Shown: piece after piece, positions 6,615 to 14,950 of the stretch
How positions within the stretch are numbered: the stretch's first letter is position 1
Layout of the letters: each line of letters starts with the position of its first letter
NCBI GenBank assembly: GCA_023246815.1
Contig: JAHFHR010000002.1
Coordinates: 1 to 24,071 of the forward strand
DNA: 24,071 nt
Origin: a bacterium
GTDB taxonomy: Bacteria > Patescibacteriota > Patescibacteriia > Buchananbacterales > UBA6539
Direction of reading: 5' to 3'
The notes under the pieces: generated by a model
Told to the model about the DNA's origin: nothing
The model's database searches: none
Seen by the model: the letters and a program-made list of their open reading frames with translations, nothing else
Translations under genes and position numbers: made by a program

Positions 6615-8004
6615 GTGTACTCATTGTATCAAAAAAACGTTGAAAGAAAAACGCGAGCAGCGCCACTGCCAAAGGTGCCAATTGTAAATTGATGCGCGCC
6701 AAGGCACTCAAGTCCAGTGCTTTGTCAGTAAACAGCACTACGCCGTTGTACATCGCAAAGAGCGCTATCAACGTGATCATTAAGTAGCGCAGTGAGATGC
6801 TTTTCCAAAGATCACTGAATCGTAAGATAATCACTGCGGCAACAATCAGCCAGAGTATATTAAAATGGCTGCGCAAGAAAATAGACGACCACATCTCGCC
6901 GATAAATTGATTGTTCAATACTAAATCAACCGTACTTGAATCGCCGCTAAAAATATCCAGTCGCCGCATAACACGAAAACCAAGCCAGGGTAGTACGGTC
7001 AACGCCGCAAAAAACCAACCCAATAAAAAATCTTTAAGCTTAACCCGTCGGGCGATCAATAAGAGTAAGGTGGTAACTACCATCAATGGAAAAATAATGG
7101 TCAAACCTTCGTTCTTAGTCCAGATGCTAAACGCCAGTCCCATACCCGACAAATAAAAAAATGAGTTGCCAGCGCCAGCAATGTAGTAGAACAGTGCAAT
7201 AACCGCGATGTAGAGATAGATTGAGAATAGCAAATCAGCGTAGGCTACGTGTGAGTGGATGACCAATAGCGGTAAACTGGATAGCGCATAGGTGGCGACA
7301 ATTTTTATCAAGCGGTGCATCTTGGCCGGCAGACTAAAATAAAAAATGGCGATCAAGAAAAGATAGTAGATGACGCTGGCCAGGTTGACATAGCGATCCT
7401 GGTACTCCCCTGCGGCCGTGGCTAGCCACACTTTGAACATGGCATCGTGCAAAGGATAACTGGTGATACCACCGCCCAGATAAAACGGCCCGTTTTCTTG
7501 AAGCGGAATAGTCTGCTCGGTGTAGATCACTTTGGCTTTTAAATTCCAGCTGTTCCAAGCATCAAACTCGTACGTCGGAATGGTACTCACTGTCCACACC
7601 GCCATACCAACACGTACTATTAAAAGCAATAAAAACGTCAGCATCGCTGCTTTTTCCAGAAGCGACCACTGGCTAAGATTAGTAAGCTGGCGCTTGATAA
7701 ACGGCATTAGTCGCCGTGGATCTGGCCACGGTACACGCCGTTCAAATAGCAGCACCAAAAATCCAAAGCCAAAAATCTGCATCAACGCTGCCACCACAAA
7801 GACCCATGGCGCAAGCGCAAAACCGTTAAACACATTAAACGCAAACACATCAAGAGTAAATCCGGCGATGCCGGCCAGCCAACCGGTAAAGAATTTAAAC
7901 CCAAAGCTAAAACTCTTACTGCGGTCAACCAGATAGATCAGCATATAGCCGCGACCCCAGATCAACCCTACGCCAGCAATCAATTGTAGGTAATCAATAA
8001 TCAT
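6595..8004 (-). CDS. Polytopic membrane protein, GT-C/PMT-like glycosyltransferase candidate
   Basis: A 469-residue protein with about 11-12 hydrophobic segments over its whole length. After the early helices, a non-cytoplasmic loop holds an acidic/aromatic patch, TYEFDAWNSWNLKAKVIY, placed like the catalytic acidic loop of GT-C enzymes (ArnT/PMT, GT39-type), which use polyprenyl-phosphate sugars outside the membrane. A later Lys/Asp loop near SIWTKNEGLTIIFPL also resembles that superfamily. No diagnostic DE motif is intact, so family membership is inferred. It overlaps the upstream gene by 4 nt (ATGA) and the downstream GT-B gene by 20 nt, showing strong translational coupling and a shared pathway. 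Confidence 0.62.
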   Translation of the reverse strand: MIIDYLQLIAGVGLIWGRGYMLIYLVDRSKSFSFGFKFFTGWLAGIAGFTLDVFAFNVFNGFALAPWVFVVAALMQIFGFGFLVLLFERRVPWPDPRRLMPFIKRQLTNLSQWSLLEKAAMLTFLLLLIVRVGMAVWTVSTIPTYEFDAWNSWNLKAKVIYTEQTIPLQENGPFYLGGGITSYPLHDAMFKVWLATAAGEYQDRYVNLASVIYYLFLIAIFYFSLPAKMHRLIKIVATYALSSLPLLVIHSHVAYADLLFSIYLYIAVIALFYYIAGAGNSFFYLSGMGLAFSIWTKNEGLTIIFPLMVVTTLLLLIARRVKLKDFLLGWFFAALTVLPWLGFRVMRRLDIFSGDSSTVDLVLNNQFIGEMWSSIFLRSHFNILWLIVAAVIILRFSDLWKSISLRYLMITLIALFAMYNGVVLFTDKALDLSALARINLQLAPLAVALLAFFFQRFFDTMSTHGQRQT

Positions 8005-9089
8005 TGTTCTTGAAAAATGAAAGCGTCGTCACCATATACCGCGGTGGTAGTCCCCAGTGCTGACAACGGCTCATTATTAATAAATAATCGCTGTTGGTCT
8101 TGATTATAGCGTACATCATCGCGCTGATATACTACATATGTTTTATTATCGCGCGCGCCTGCATCCACGAGCTGCGGATAGACAAGATACTGCATGATGC
8201 GCGGAAAGTGGCCACTGCCGTCGCTCAACAAATTAAATGTCTGCCGTTCAGGTAGCGTCTGGTGCACCCATTCGGCGAATTGATAAAAATTACCGTAGCC
8301 GCGTAGGTGCTTGTCCGCTGGTGCCGGCGTGACATACGTTTGATAATCAGTAGCACGATGAGTTAAAAACTCATAGGTCATGCGCAGGTCGGTCATTACC
8401 CAGAGTCCAAGTAGTAGCAACACCGCAGGCGTTCGCCATTTCTTTGATCGCAGTAATAACACTAACGCGATCGCAATAATCGGTAGCAGATACACCGTCG
8501 CTGAGTGACCAAATACCCGCGGCGTGGGAATAAGGTTTACGGTAAATGGCGAATATGGCGCCACTCGCAAATAATCGCGGACGGCTTGAGTGAGTAGTCC
8601 AACACCACCATTGTTATCTAAACTGATTTGCGAAACACTAATCGTGGCTGGTGCAGCACTTTCCAAGTGAATACCAAGATCAGTGATTGGTTTTTCAAAA
8701 AGCGGTAAACGCAAAGAGAATTCAAGTGTGGCAAGAGCTCCGGATGCCGGCAAGTTTTGTTTAAGTTCAAAAGTATTAATCCCGGTGGTTGAGACATTGG
8801 GAATCACGGTAATATCAAGCGCCTGATCGCTTTTGAGCGTGATCAGCAACCGATCGTAGTCATGATATGAAAATGGTTCGGAGTACACCAAAAAAGCATC
8901 GCCGTCACTGATAAACCGAACGCCATCGTCAACGACCGTGACTTCCTCGCTCTGAGTATTAAAAATCTGCCAAAAAGTGGCAGTATCGGTCTGTAGTATA
9001 TCAGAGTTGAAAATAACTTTTTCCGTGGCCGCAAAAACAATAGCTGGTGACGCAAAAAAAATAAGGGCAGTGAGGATACTACGGTTCAT
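8001..9089 (-). CDS. Secreted/anchored extracytoplasmic protein of the glycan cluster (hypothetical)
   Basis: A 362-residue protein. The N-terminus MNRSILTALIFFASPAIVFA looks like a type I signal peptide with cleavage after VFA. Residues 21-180 are soluble and strand-rich, like an external domain. Two hydrophobic segments (about 200-217 and 223-240, the first containing YLLPIIAIALVLLL) then cross the membrane. A final soluble domain of about 120 residues follows, with HLRGYGNFYQFAEWVHQTLP and YVVYQRDDVRYNQDQQ. I do not know the family. The 4-nt ATGA overlap with the GT-C-like gene argues for an accessory role in the same envelope pathway. A -10-like TATACT lies 16 nt before the ATG. Confidence 0.78.
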   Translation of the reverse strand: MNRSILTALIFFASPAIVFAATEKVIFNSDILQTDTATFWQIFNTQSEEVTVVDDGVRFISDGDAFLVYSEPFSYHDYDRLLITLKSDQALDITVIPNVSTTGINTFELKQNLPASGALATLEFSLRLPLFEKPITDLGIHLESAAPATISVSQISLDNNGGVGLLTQAVRDYLRVAPYSPFTVNLIPTPRVFGHSATVYLLPIIAIALVLLLRSKKWRTPAVLLLLGLWVMTDLRMTYEFLTHRATDYQTYVTPAPADKHLRGYGNFYQFAEWVHQTLPERQTFNLLSDGSGHFPRIMQYLVYPQLVDAGARDNKTYVVYQRDDVRYNQDQQRLFINNEPLSALGTTTAVYGDDAFIFQEQ

Positions 9090-9105
9090 AATCTTTCTGT
9101 TATCA

Positions 9106-9133
9106 AGTATACCCTATCTGGGCTATTTGAAAA
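9106..9133 (-). promoter_or_regulatory. Possible promoter for the glycan gene cluster
   Basis: On the minus strand: TTTTCA (plus 9128-9133), a 16-nt spacer and TATACT (plus 9106-9111). The -35 half overlaps the T-run of the upstream terminator. The predicted leader would be about 10 nt. The -10 is good, the -35 weak. Confidence 0.4.
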
Positions 9134-9155
9134 GCCTCCACGTCACCATGGAGGC
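9130..9155 (-). terminator. Hairpin terminator after the metallopeptidase gene
   Basis: A perfect 7-bp stem, GCCTCCA (9134-9140) with TGGAGGC (9149-9155), and an 8-nt loop. On the minus strand it is followed by TTTTC. It starts 3 nt past the metallopeptidase stop. The T-run is short, so efficiency may be partial. Confidence 0.6.
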
Positions 9156-9158
9156 CCT

Positions 9159-9746
9159 CTAGAACCGGCGTTTTAGTTCCCGCATCCGCTCTTTCCAGTC
9201 CGGAATCGCCTGAGCCACCAGCTTCCAAAACTGTGGTGAATGATTTAACTCCTGCAAATGGCACAGCTCATGCACCACGATATATTCAACCAGATAGTCA
9301 GGCAGAAAATACAATTTATAGTTAAAATTCAAGTTGCCCTTTTTTGAACAACTACCCCACATCGTGGTCTGCCGACGAACTGTGATTTTATTGTAGTTAA
9401 AATGGTAGAATTGATTAAACTTTTCTACCTTTTGCTGAATAAAGCGATGTGCTTTCGTTTTATATTTCTTATATTCTTCAGCGCTGTTGGTGTGGAAAAG
9501 TGATGTTGGCGAGTCTCTATATCCAGTCACTTTTTGAATAATCCAAGCAGTTTGATGATGCATCGCCCGCTCAACCAAGGCTACCGGAAAAATGTGCGGC
9601 GTGGTCACCAAGACTGATCCATCACGTCGCACCGTAATGGTCATACGTTTGGCGCGACGGTTGCGCTTGTGCTGATAGTCTATAGCCTGACCATCAAGAA
9701 CTATTGTTTTATGCATGAACAATAAAACGGTGCTCATTAAATCCAC
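9159..9746 (-). CDS. YgjP-like (DUF45/SprT-like) metal-dependent peptidase
   Basis: A soluble protein of 195 residues from a GTG at 9746, or more likely 185 from the ATG at 9716 (MHKTIVLDG), which overlaps the end of the ABC transporter gene by 8 nt. The zinc-protease signature HELCH is at residues 159-163 of the long form, with a third ligand candidate H169 (LNHSPQFW), as in the YgjP/DUF45 family. Upstream WGSC (130-133) and the basic strand KRNRRAKRMTITVRRDG are also family-typical. Its biological substrate is unknown in general. It is the last gene of the ABC transporter unit and is followed by a hairpin terminator. Confidence 0.87.
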   Translation of the reverse strand: MDLMSTVLLFMHKTIVLDGQAIDYQHKRNRRAKRMTITVRRDGSVLVTTPHIFPVALVERAMHHQTAWIIQKVTGYRDSPTSLFHTNSAEEYKKYKTKAHRFIQQKVEKFNQFYHFNYNKITVRRQTTMWGSCSKKGNLNFNYKLYFLPDYLVEYIVVHELCHLQELNHSPQFWKLVAQAIPDWKERMRELKRRF

Positions 9747-11544
9747 CAGCCTGCAATTCCCATAGCTTGCGGTACAACCCTTGTTGCAACTTTTTCAAAT
9801 CTTGATGCTCGCCCTCTTCAATCACCTGACCGCGGTCAATCACGACGATACGGTTCATTTTTTTGATGGTTGATAAGCGGTGGGCAATGACGATCACCGT
9901 TTTATCGTGCATCAGTGTTTCTAGTGCATCCTGAATAAATTTCTCTGACTCTGAATCAAGGCTAGAGGTTGCTTCATCTAAAATCAAAATTGGAGCGTTG
10001 CGCAAAATCGCCCGAGCAATTGCCACTCGCTGACGCTCACCGCCGGACAGCTTAATCCCCCGTTCACCAACGTAGGTGTCATATCCATGTGGGAGTGCGG
10101 AAATAAATTCGTGCGCGTGGGCCAACCGAGCAGCTTCCATCACCTCTTCATCAGTCGAATCAGGCGTACCATACCGAATATTTTCCATCAGTGGTCGGTG
10201 AAATAAAATCGGATCCTGCGGAACAAGACTCAACTGATGCCATAAACTTTCTTGAGTCACTTTTGAGATATCTTGACCATCAACGGTGATAGTACCAGCC
10301 TGAATGTCGTGCATACGCAACAGCAATCGAATCACTGTACTTTTACCAGCTCCGGACGGACCGATTAAGGCGATACGCTCGTGTGGTTTGATCTGTAAAC
10401 TAAAGTTATCAAGTACCTGAATGCCGTCTTTATAGCCAAAAGAGATGTTATCAAAACTAATTGCACCCGTAGTAACCGCGAGTGCTTTGGCGCTCAGGAC
10501 ATCTTGCACCTCATGCGGCGTTTCAAAAATTTCAGTCATCTCAACGGCATCAGCCAAGTTCTCATAGATGTCGCGAATAATCCGGCCAAAGTCCCAGATA
10601 CGATAAAAAATAGTAATAATATAGGCTTGTAATAAAAAGAAATCACCAATGGTTAGTAAATCTTGTTGCCACAACCTGACTGCCACATAAAACACCACGA
10701 TCTCAAGACCAAACATTAAAAAACTTTGGATTGAATCAATAGTGCTACTAAAGTTACTAGTAAACAACCGAAGTGAACGTAACTTCCAGGTAGCATCAGC
10801 AAAACTTTTCATCTCACGGCTATACCCATTAAACAACTTTACGTTGCCTTGGTTGGTGATAGTATCAGCCAGCACTGCGGTTGTGTGAGTCTCGGCTTCA
10901 CTACGTCTAATATCGTACTTGAGTTTATACTTAACAACCACCAAATTAAAGCCTAGGAATAGCATCAACCACAGCATAATTCCCCAGCCCAAATAGGCGT
11001 TAATATGAAAAACTATAACCAAAATGATACTGATACTAACGATCAGTGGCGTAACACTCCAGAGTACTCGATCATAAATAGTCTCAAAAGCGCGGATATA
11101 CCACTGTACACGCTTAACCAATGAGCCAACAAACTCATTATTAAAATAGTTAAATGAATGTCGATGAAGATAGGTAAACGCTTTATTGGACAAATCATAC
11201 ATCACTTTGGTTCTGATGTAATTTGAAGTAAAGGTAGAAAAGCGAATCAACGTCCAACGAACGGCATGAATGACTGCGAGCACTGTGATTATAGAAAGTA
11301 ACCCTGGAACGATTACTTCTTTTGATTTACCGCTAGAAAGTAAATCAAAAAAATACTTATAGAGCAGTGGGCCAACGGCGCCGAGGGTGTATTCAAGTAC
11401 TACTGCTCCAAACATTGGAATAGCCCAAAAACGGTAACGAAGCACATGGCTAAAATACGATGCCAGTGTCTTACCAGATAATTTGATCAGTGCAGTGATA
11501 TCAAGACGTTCAAATTTTCCAGACATAAACAGTACGTAGTGCAT
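9709..11544 (-). CDS. ABC transporter, fused membrane-ATPase exporter (MsbA/ABCB type)
   Basis: A half-transporter of 611 residues (605 from the ATG at 11526, MSGKFERLD). An N-terminal six-helix exporter domain (about residues 35-330) is followed by an ATPase domain: Walker A GPSGAGKS (395-402), Q-loop VPQD (441-444), signature LSGGE (499-503), Walker B ILILDE (519-524) with D-loop SSLD, and H-loop His555 (IVIAHRLST). It should homodimerise and export a lipid, peptide or drug; the cargo is not readable. The annotated ATG at 11544 lies inside a TATAAT box, so the downstream ATG at 11526 is the likelier start. The next gene overlaps its last 8 nt. Confidence 0.95.
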   Translation of the reverse strand: MHYVLFMSGKFERLDITALIKLSGKTLASYFSHVLRYRFWAIPMFGAVVLEYTLGAVGPLLYKYFFDLLSSGKSKEVIVPGLLSIITVLAVIHAVRWTLIRFSTFTSNYIRTKVMYDLSNKAFTYLHRHSFNYFNNEFVGSLVKRVQWYIRAFETIYDRVLWSVTPLIVSISIILVIVFHINAYLGWGIMLWLMLFLGFNLVVVKYKLKYDIRRSEAETHTTAVLADTITNQGNVKLFNGYSREMKSFADATWKLRSLRLFTSNFSSTIDSIQSFLMFGLEIVVFYVAVRLWQQDLLTIGDFFLLQAYIITIFYRIWDFGRIIRDIYENLADAVEMTEIFETPHEVQDVLSAKALAVTTGAISFDNISFGYKDGIQVLDNFSLQIKPHERIALIGPSGAGKSTVIRLLLRMHDIQAGTITVDGQDISKVTQESLWHQLSLVPQDPILFHRPLMENIRYGTPDSTDEEVMEAARLAHAHEFISALPHGYDTYVGERGIKLSGGERQRVAIARAILRNAPILILDEATSSLDSESEKFIQDALETLMHDKTVIVIAHRLSTIKKMNRIVVIDRGQVIEEGEHQDLKKLQQGLYRKLWELQAGGFNEHRFIVHA

Positions 11545-11548
11545 TATA
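11543..11548 (-). promoter_or_regulatory. Perfect -10 box overlapping the first ATG of the ABC transporter
   Basis: TATAAT on the minus strand covers the first two bases of the ATG at 11544. No good -35 sits 17 nt upstream. If used, transcription starts near 11536 and the ATG at 11526 becomes the first usable start, with a leader of about 10 nt. Confidence 0.35.
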
Positions 11549-11562
11549 CGATGTTGCGGCCT

Positions 11563-11614
11563 GCCTGACTCCGCCTGACCACTATGTCATTCTGAGCAAG
11601 GTGAATAATCTGGG
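11563..11614. repeat. Short interspersed-repeat-like element between ccdA and the ABC transporter gene
   Basis: Two tandem 8-mers, GCCTGACT and GCCTGACC (11563-11580), are followed on the plus strand by gtcattctgagc then aaggtgaataatct (11586-11611). The latter resembles a short motif I recall from intergenic regions of many unrelated bacteria (gtcattctgagc then gaagcgaagaatct), with about four differences. It lies wholly within the gap between ccdA and the transporter gene. Its mobility and function are unknown, and the match is from memory. Confidence 0.45.
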
Positions 11615-11616
11615 TA

Positions 11617-12393
11617 CTACAGATAATCCAATAACCGATCGTAGTTGATAAAATCAAACCAACGATAAAAATAAGCAATCCAAATTACAAAATTGTCGGT
11701 TACTAACAAAATACCAATAAACAACAAAAACACACCACCAATAAAAGAAATAACGTTTAAATAGCGACTCATTTTTTTGACGTACTGAGCAGCATGCCCA
11801 AAACTAAGTGCTAATGCTAAAAACGGCAACGCTAGTCCGACTGAAAACACCGAGAGCAAAAGCGAACCCTGCAGCGCCGTGCCCGAAGTGGAGGCCAGCG
11901 CCAGCATCGTTCCCAAAATCGGACCAATACATGGTGTCCAACCAAAGGCAAAGGTTGCACCAAAAATAAATGAACTTCCCGGCTTCCCTGGTGTTAATTT
12001 CTGGCCCAGGTTAAAACGTGACGTTTTACTTAAAAAAGAAAAAAAGTTTTTAAAAATCGGCAAATCAAAAAAGTGCATCAAATACAGCCCAAAAAAAATG
12101 ACAAACGCTCCACCAAGGCGCGTCAAATCAAACCGATACTGCCCCAGTAGTGATCCGGCCGCACCAAACACCGAGCCCATCAGAATAAAAATAACCGAAA
12201 AACCAACGACGTACATCACGCCATTAAGGAAGATACGCTTGCGCACCGTGGCAGCTTTGAGCGGATCCTGTAAATCTTGGACTGACGCGCCGCCAATAAA
12301 CGCCAAAAATCCAGGGACTAAGGGTAGTGTACACGGCGCCAAAAAAGTCAGTAGGCCGGCAATAAACGCCGGTATGATCAGTGAGAAGTCCAT
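11617..12393 (-). CDS. ccdA: Cytochrome c biogenesis-type thiol-disulfide membrane transporter CcdA
   Basis: A 258-residue polytopic protein of the CcdA/DsbD transmembrane family, which passes electrons from cytoplasmic thioredoxin to extracytoplasmic thiols. The two conserved redox cysteines are visible: C21 in LAPCTLPLVPGF and C155 in FGWTPCIGPILG, each in its family-specific proline-rich context. About six hydrophobic segments are present, as expected. No cytochrome c assembly genes or thioredoxin-like partner lie nearby, so here it probably reduces secreted or lipid-anchored proteins. It starts 7 nt below an ArsR-family regulator and should be co-regulated with it. Confidence 0.93.
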   Translation of the reverse strand: MDFSLIIPAFIAGLLTFLAPCTLPLVPGFLAFIGGASVQDLQDPLKAATVRKRIFLNGVMYVVGFSVIFILMGSVFGAAGSLLGQYRFDLTRLGGAFVIFFGLYLMHFFDLPIFKNFFSFLSKTSRFNLGQKLTPGKPGSSFIFGATFAFGWTPCIGPILGTMLALASTSGTALQGSLLLSVFSVGLALPFLALALSFGHAAQYVKKMSRYLNVISFIGGVFLLFIGILLVTDNFVIWIAYFYRWFDFINYDRLLDYL

Positions 12394-12400
12394 AATAACA

Positions 12401-12733
12401 TTAGGTTAGACTGCTAGAAGCTTTGAGTGTCTTAATAATTGAACGTACCTCAGGGTCATTCAGGCAGACGTTGTAACAGGTCATTTGACCATTGCGTATG
12501 CGCTCAATCAGTCCGGCCAGCTCAAGACTCTTTAACTGTTGTGAAGCGGCCGGAACCGAGATACCAAAAATTTCTGAAAACTCAGTGACGCAGATATTGC
12601 CCTTCGCCTCCAAAAGCAAGGTAAAAATTTTAAAGCGGTTGGTGTCACCCAACGCATCAAATAATCTTGAAAGTCGATTATTGATCCCTGCGGCCTGGCT
12701 TTTAAGTTTGCCAAGTTCTTTATCGGACAACAT
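12401..12733 (-). CDS. ArsR-family winged-helix repressor, putative redox or metal sensor
   Basis: A 110-residue regulator with the ArsR/SmtB layout: LFDALGDTNRFKIFTLLLEA (residues 24-43), recognition helix region VPAASQQLKSLELAGLIE (60-77) and a beta wing RIRNGQMTCYNV. Where many family members carry ELCVCDL, this protein has NICVTEF, keeping only the first cysteine (C48). Two further cysteines, C86 and C90, lie in and just after the wing. A three-cysteine arrangement could sense thiol oxidation or soft metals, and the adjacent ccdA makes a redox role attractive. The gene has its own strong promoter and a palindrome at the start site, so autoregulation is likely. Confidence 0.9.
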   Translation of the reverse strand: MLSDKELGKLKSQAAGINNRLSRLFDALGDTNRFKIFTLLLEAKGNICVTEFSEIFGISVPAASQQLKSLELAGLIERIRNGQMTCYNVCLNDPEVRSIIKTLKASSSLT

Positions 12734-12751
12734 AAAAACAGAATTAAAGAG

Positions 12752-12767
12752 TTAAGCAATTACTTAA
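12752..12767. promoter_or_regulatory. Candidate ArsR operator, 16-bp near-palindrome
   Basis: TTAAGCAATTACTTAA reads the same on the other strand except for one symmetric pair (C/A in place of complementary bases). It begins directly at the downstream edge of the arsR -10 box and covers the expected transcription start. This is where an autorepressing ArsR dimer would bind. Confidence 0.65.
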
Positions 12768-12796
12768 AATATAGATAAAATTCACTTACTAGTCAA
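12768..12796 (-). promoter_or_regulatory. Near-consensus promoter for arsR-ccdA
   Basis: On the minus strand: TTGACT (plus 12791-12796), a 17-nt spacer and TATATT (plus 12768-12773). Expected start is near 12761, giving a leader of about 28 nt without a Shine-Dalgarno. It lies just past the helicase stop codon, so the arsR-ccdA unit is transcribed independently. Confidence 0.75.
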
Positions 12797-12806
12797 GGTA
12801 CGTTAT

Positions 12807-14903
12807 CTACTTTCTCCCTCGCTGCCGTAAATAGACATCAAGAATTCCGCCACCCTCGCTTTCACCATCTTCATCAACATACCGCACTTCCCCATCATCA
12901 AGATTGCGATAGCCAGATGACTCATCGACGTCCCAGCGTTCAAAAGTACTCTCCGGTAATTCCTGCAAAAATTGTGATACGCGTGAAAATAAATCGCCGC
13001 GGCCGGAAATCAGCGGATAGGTCAAATACAATTTTTCTTTGGCACGAGTACTGGCTACATAAAACAAGCGCCGTTCTTCTTCCATCTGATCCGGATGCTC
13101 AAATACTTTGGCGTGCGGAAACTGACCATCTGTTAAACCAATCACAAACACCACCTTCCATTCTAAACCTTTGGCTTGATGAATAGTAGAAAGGGTTACC
13201 GCTTCATCAGGTCCGGCCCCTTCACCAACAATGGTCTGACCTTTGAAACCTTCAGACAAGGCTACGTCAGATAAAAACTTTTCCAGCGAATCATAACGTC
13301 CGGCGAAATCAATCAGTTGAGTAATGTCGTCCAGTCGGTCTTGAGCATTATCAAAGTTAGCCGCCACATGGCGATCATAGCCGGATTTAAATACTTGTTG
13401 AATCAACGCACCGACGTTGTTGGTATCACAACCGGTCATCCCATCAAGCAGCGTAATCAAGCGTTGCCAGCCAATGGCCGCGCGCGATGGTAAAGACTCG
13501 GCAATGTTAGCGCTGATAGCATGGGTGATATCCGGGAATGTCGCGACTCGTTTCCAAATTTTGGTAGCACCAGTGGTACCGATTCCCTCTTGCAGATTTA
13601 AAATACGCGTCCAAGAAATTTCATCCTGCACATTGGTATAGGCCTTAAGATGCGCCACAATGTCTTTGATGTGAGCTTGTTCAAAAAATCGCAAACCGCC
13701 CCGCATTTCATAGGGAATATTTCGTTTATTCATTTCCATTTCCACTTCCAGTACTTGGTAGTGCGCGCGGAATAACACTGCAATATCTGACAACGATATG
13801 CCTTCGTCTTGTTGCAGTTCCAAAATACGCTGACAAACAAAGTCAGCCTGTTGTGCAGCGTCAGATAGCGAGGCCACCACCGGTTTGTCTGATGACGGCC
13901 GCACTGCACTTAACGTCTTATCAAATTGATTAATGTTGTGTTTAATAGAGGCGTTGGCCAGCTTTAGAATTTCAGGAGTAGAACGATAGTTGGTTTCCAG
14001 TTTAAACGTCTTAGTATTTTCAAAAATTTTAGGGAACTGCAAAATATTATGTACCGTTGCCCCACGAAAAGAATAAATACTTTGCGAGTCATCACCAACG
14101 GCCAGCACGTTAGGCAACGGGCCAGCTAGCTGGCGCACGATTTGCGCTTGAATAAAATTAGTGTCTTGATATTCATCCACCAAAATATAAGAAAACTTGC
14201 GTGCTAATTTTTCACGAATATCATCTTTTTCTTTAAGCAGCTGATTCCATTTTCCCAACAGATCATCATAATCAAGACTGTTACTCTGAACTTTTTTTTC
14301 AGTGTAACGCTTGGCCACTGATTCGATCTTGGGGATCACTGATTCATCAAGATATGAAAAACGACTTTCAATGGTCTCTTTGGCTGACTCAGAGGCATTA
14401 GCGCCTAAGCTGATAACCTTTAAAATAGCTTCAGCTTTGGGAAAGTAGCGATCTTTGGGAAAATCAAGTTCAGCTAGACAGGCTTTGATCAAGTCACGCG
14501 AATCTTCTTGATCCAAAATAGTAAAATCGGAACCAATGCCAATAGCTGAACCATACATGCGCAAAATTCGGTTACCAACGTGGTGGAATGTTCCACCCCA
14601 CAAGCCCTTGGGCTTTGCTTTGAGTAACACTTCAATGCGGTTGAGCATTTCATTGGCGGCTTTGTTGGTAAAGGTCATCAGTAGTATCCGCTCTGGACTG
14701 ATCCCCTGTTCAATCATGTAGGCCACGCGGTACACAAGCGTTCTAGTTTTTCCTGAGCCAGCGCCGGCCAATACCAAACACGGTCCGACCACGTCGGTGA
14801 CTACGGCCAGCTGCTCAGGATTTAACTCCTTGGCATAGTCAATCTGGAGATCGCTCTTCGCGGATTCAAATGGTTTAAGGGTGTACTGTTTCATAATACG
14901 CAA
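12807..14903 (-). CDS. uvrD: UvrD/PcrA/Rep-family superfamily 1A DNA helicase
   Basis: A 3'-5' DNA helicase of 698 residues from a TTG at 14903, or 695 from the ATG at 14894 (MKQYTLKPF), which I prefer. Motifs in order: Q motif LNPEQLAVV (27-35), Walker A AGAGSGKT (46-53), motif II ILVDEYQDT (240-248), motif III AVGDDSQSIYSFRGA (268-282), motif V region LSTIHQAKGLEW and motif VI region RRLFYVASTRAKEKLYL. These define the UvrD/PcrA group used in repair and clearing of replication blocks. The C-terminal tail (about residues 650-695) is very acidic and Gly-rich, ending in a basic RQRGRK. A promoter and a leader hairpin lie upstream. Confidence 0.95.
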   Translation of the reverse strand: MRIMKQYTLKPFESAKSDLQIDYAKELNPEQLAVVTDVVGPCLVLAGAGSGKTRTLVYRVAYMIEQGISPERILLMTFTNKAANEMLNRIEVLLKAKPKGLWGGTFHHVGNRILRMYGSAIGIGSDFTILDQEDSRDLIKACLAELDFPKDRYFPKAEAILKVISLGANASESAKETIESRFSYLDESVIPKIESVAKRYTEKKVQSNSLDYDDLLGKWNQLLKEKDDIREKLARKFSYILVDEYQDTNFIQAQIVRQLAGPLPNVLAVGDDSQSIYSFRGATVHNILQFPKIFENTKTFKLETNYRSTPEILKLANASIKHNINQFDKTLSAVRPSSDKPVVASLSDAAQQADFVCQRILELQQDEGISLSDIAVLFRAHYQVLEVEMEMNKRNIPYEMRGGLRFFEQAHIKDIVAHLKAYTNVQDEISWTRILNLQEGIGTTGATKIWKRVATFPDITHAISANIAESLPSRAAIGWQRLITLLDGMTGCDTNNVGALIQQVFKSGYDRHVAANFDNAQDRLDDITQLIDFAGRYDSLEKFLSDVALSEGFKGQTIVGEGAGPDEAVTLSTIHQAKGLEWKVVFVIGLTDGQFPHAKVFEHPDQMEEERRLFYVASTRAKEKLYLTYPLISGRGDLFSRVSQFLQELPESTFERWDVDESSGYRNLDDGEVRYVDEDGESEGGGILDVYLRQRGRK

Positions 14904-14924
14904 CAGATGTTCAATAGATGAAAT

Positions 14925-14945
14925 AAGTCCGCCTCGGGCGGACCT
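14925..14945 (-). promoter_or_regulatory. Stem-loop at the expected 5' end of the helicase mRNA
   Basis: A perfect 7-bp GC-rich stem, GTCCGCC (14927-14933) with GGCGGAC (14937-14943), has a 3-nt loop and can be extended to 9 bp by an A-T and a wobble pair. On the minus strand it is followed by TTATTTCATC, a poor T-run. It may terminate the upstream holin-like gene, or form a 5'-terminal protective hairpin, since the predicted start falls at about 14944. Confidence 0.6.
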
Positions 14946-14950
14946 CTTTC

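Noticed and set aside
11879..12409. 176-residue plus-strand frame opposite ccdA
   Set aside because: The minus-strand frame has perfect CcdA motifs; the opposite frame is Lys/Pro-rich low-information sequence without start signals.
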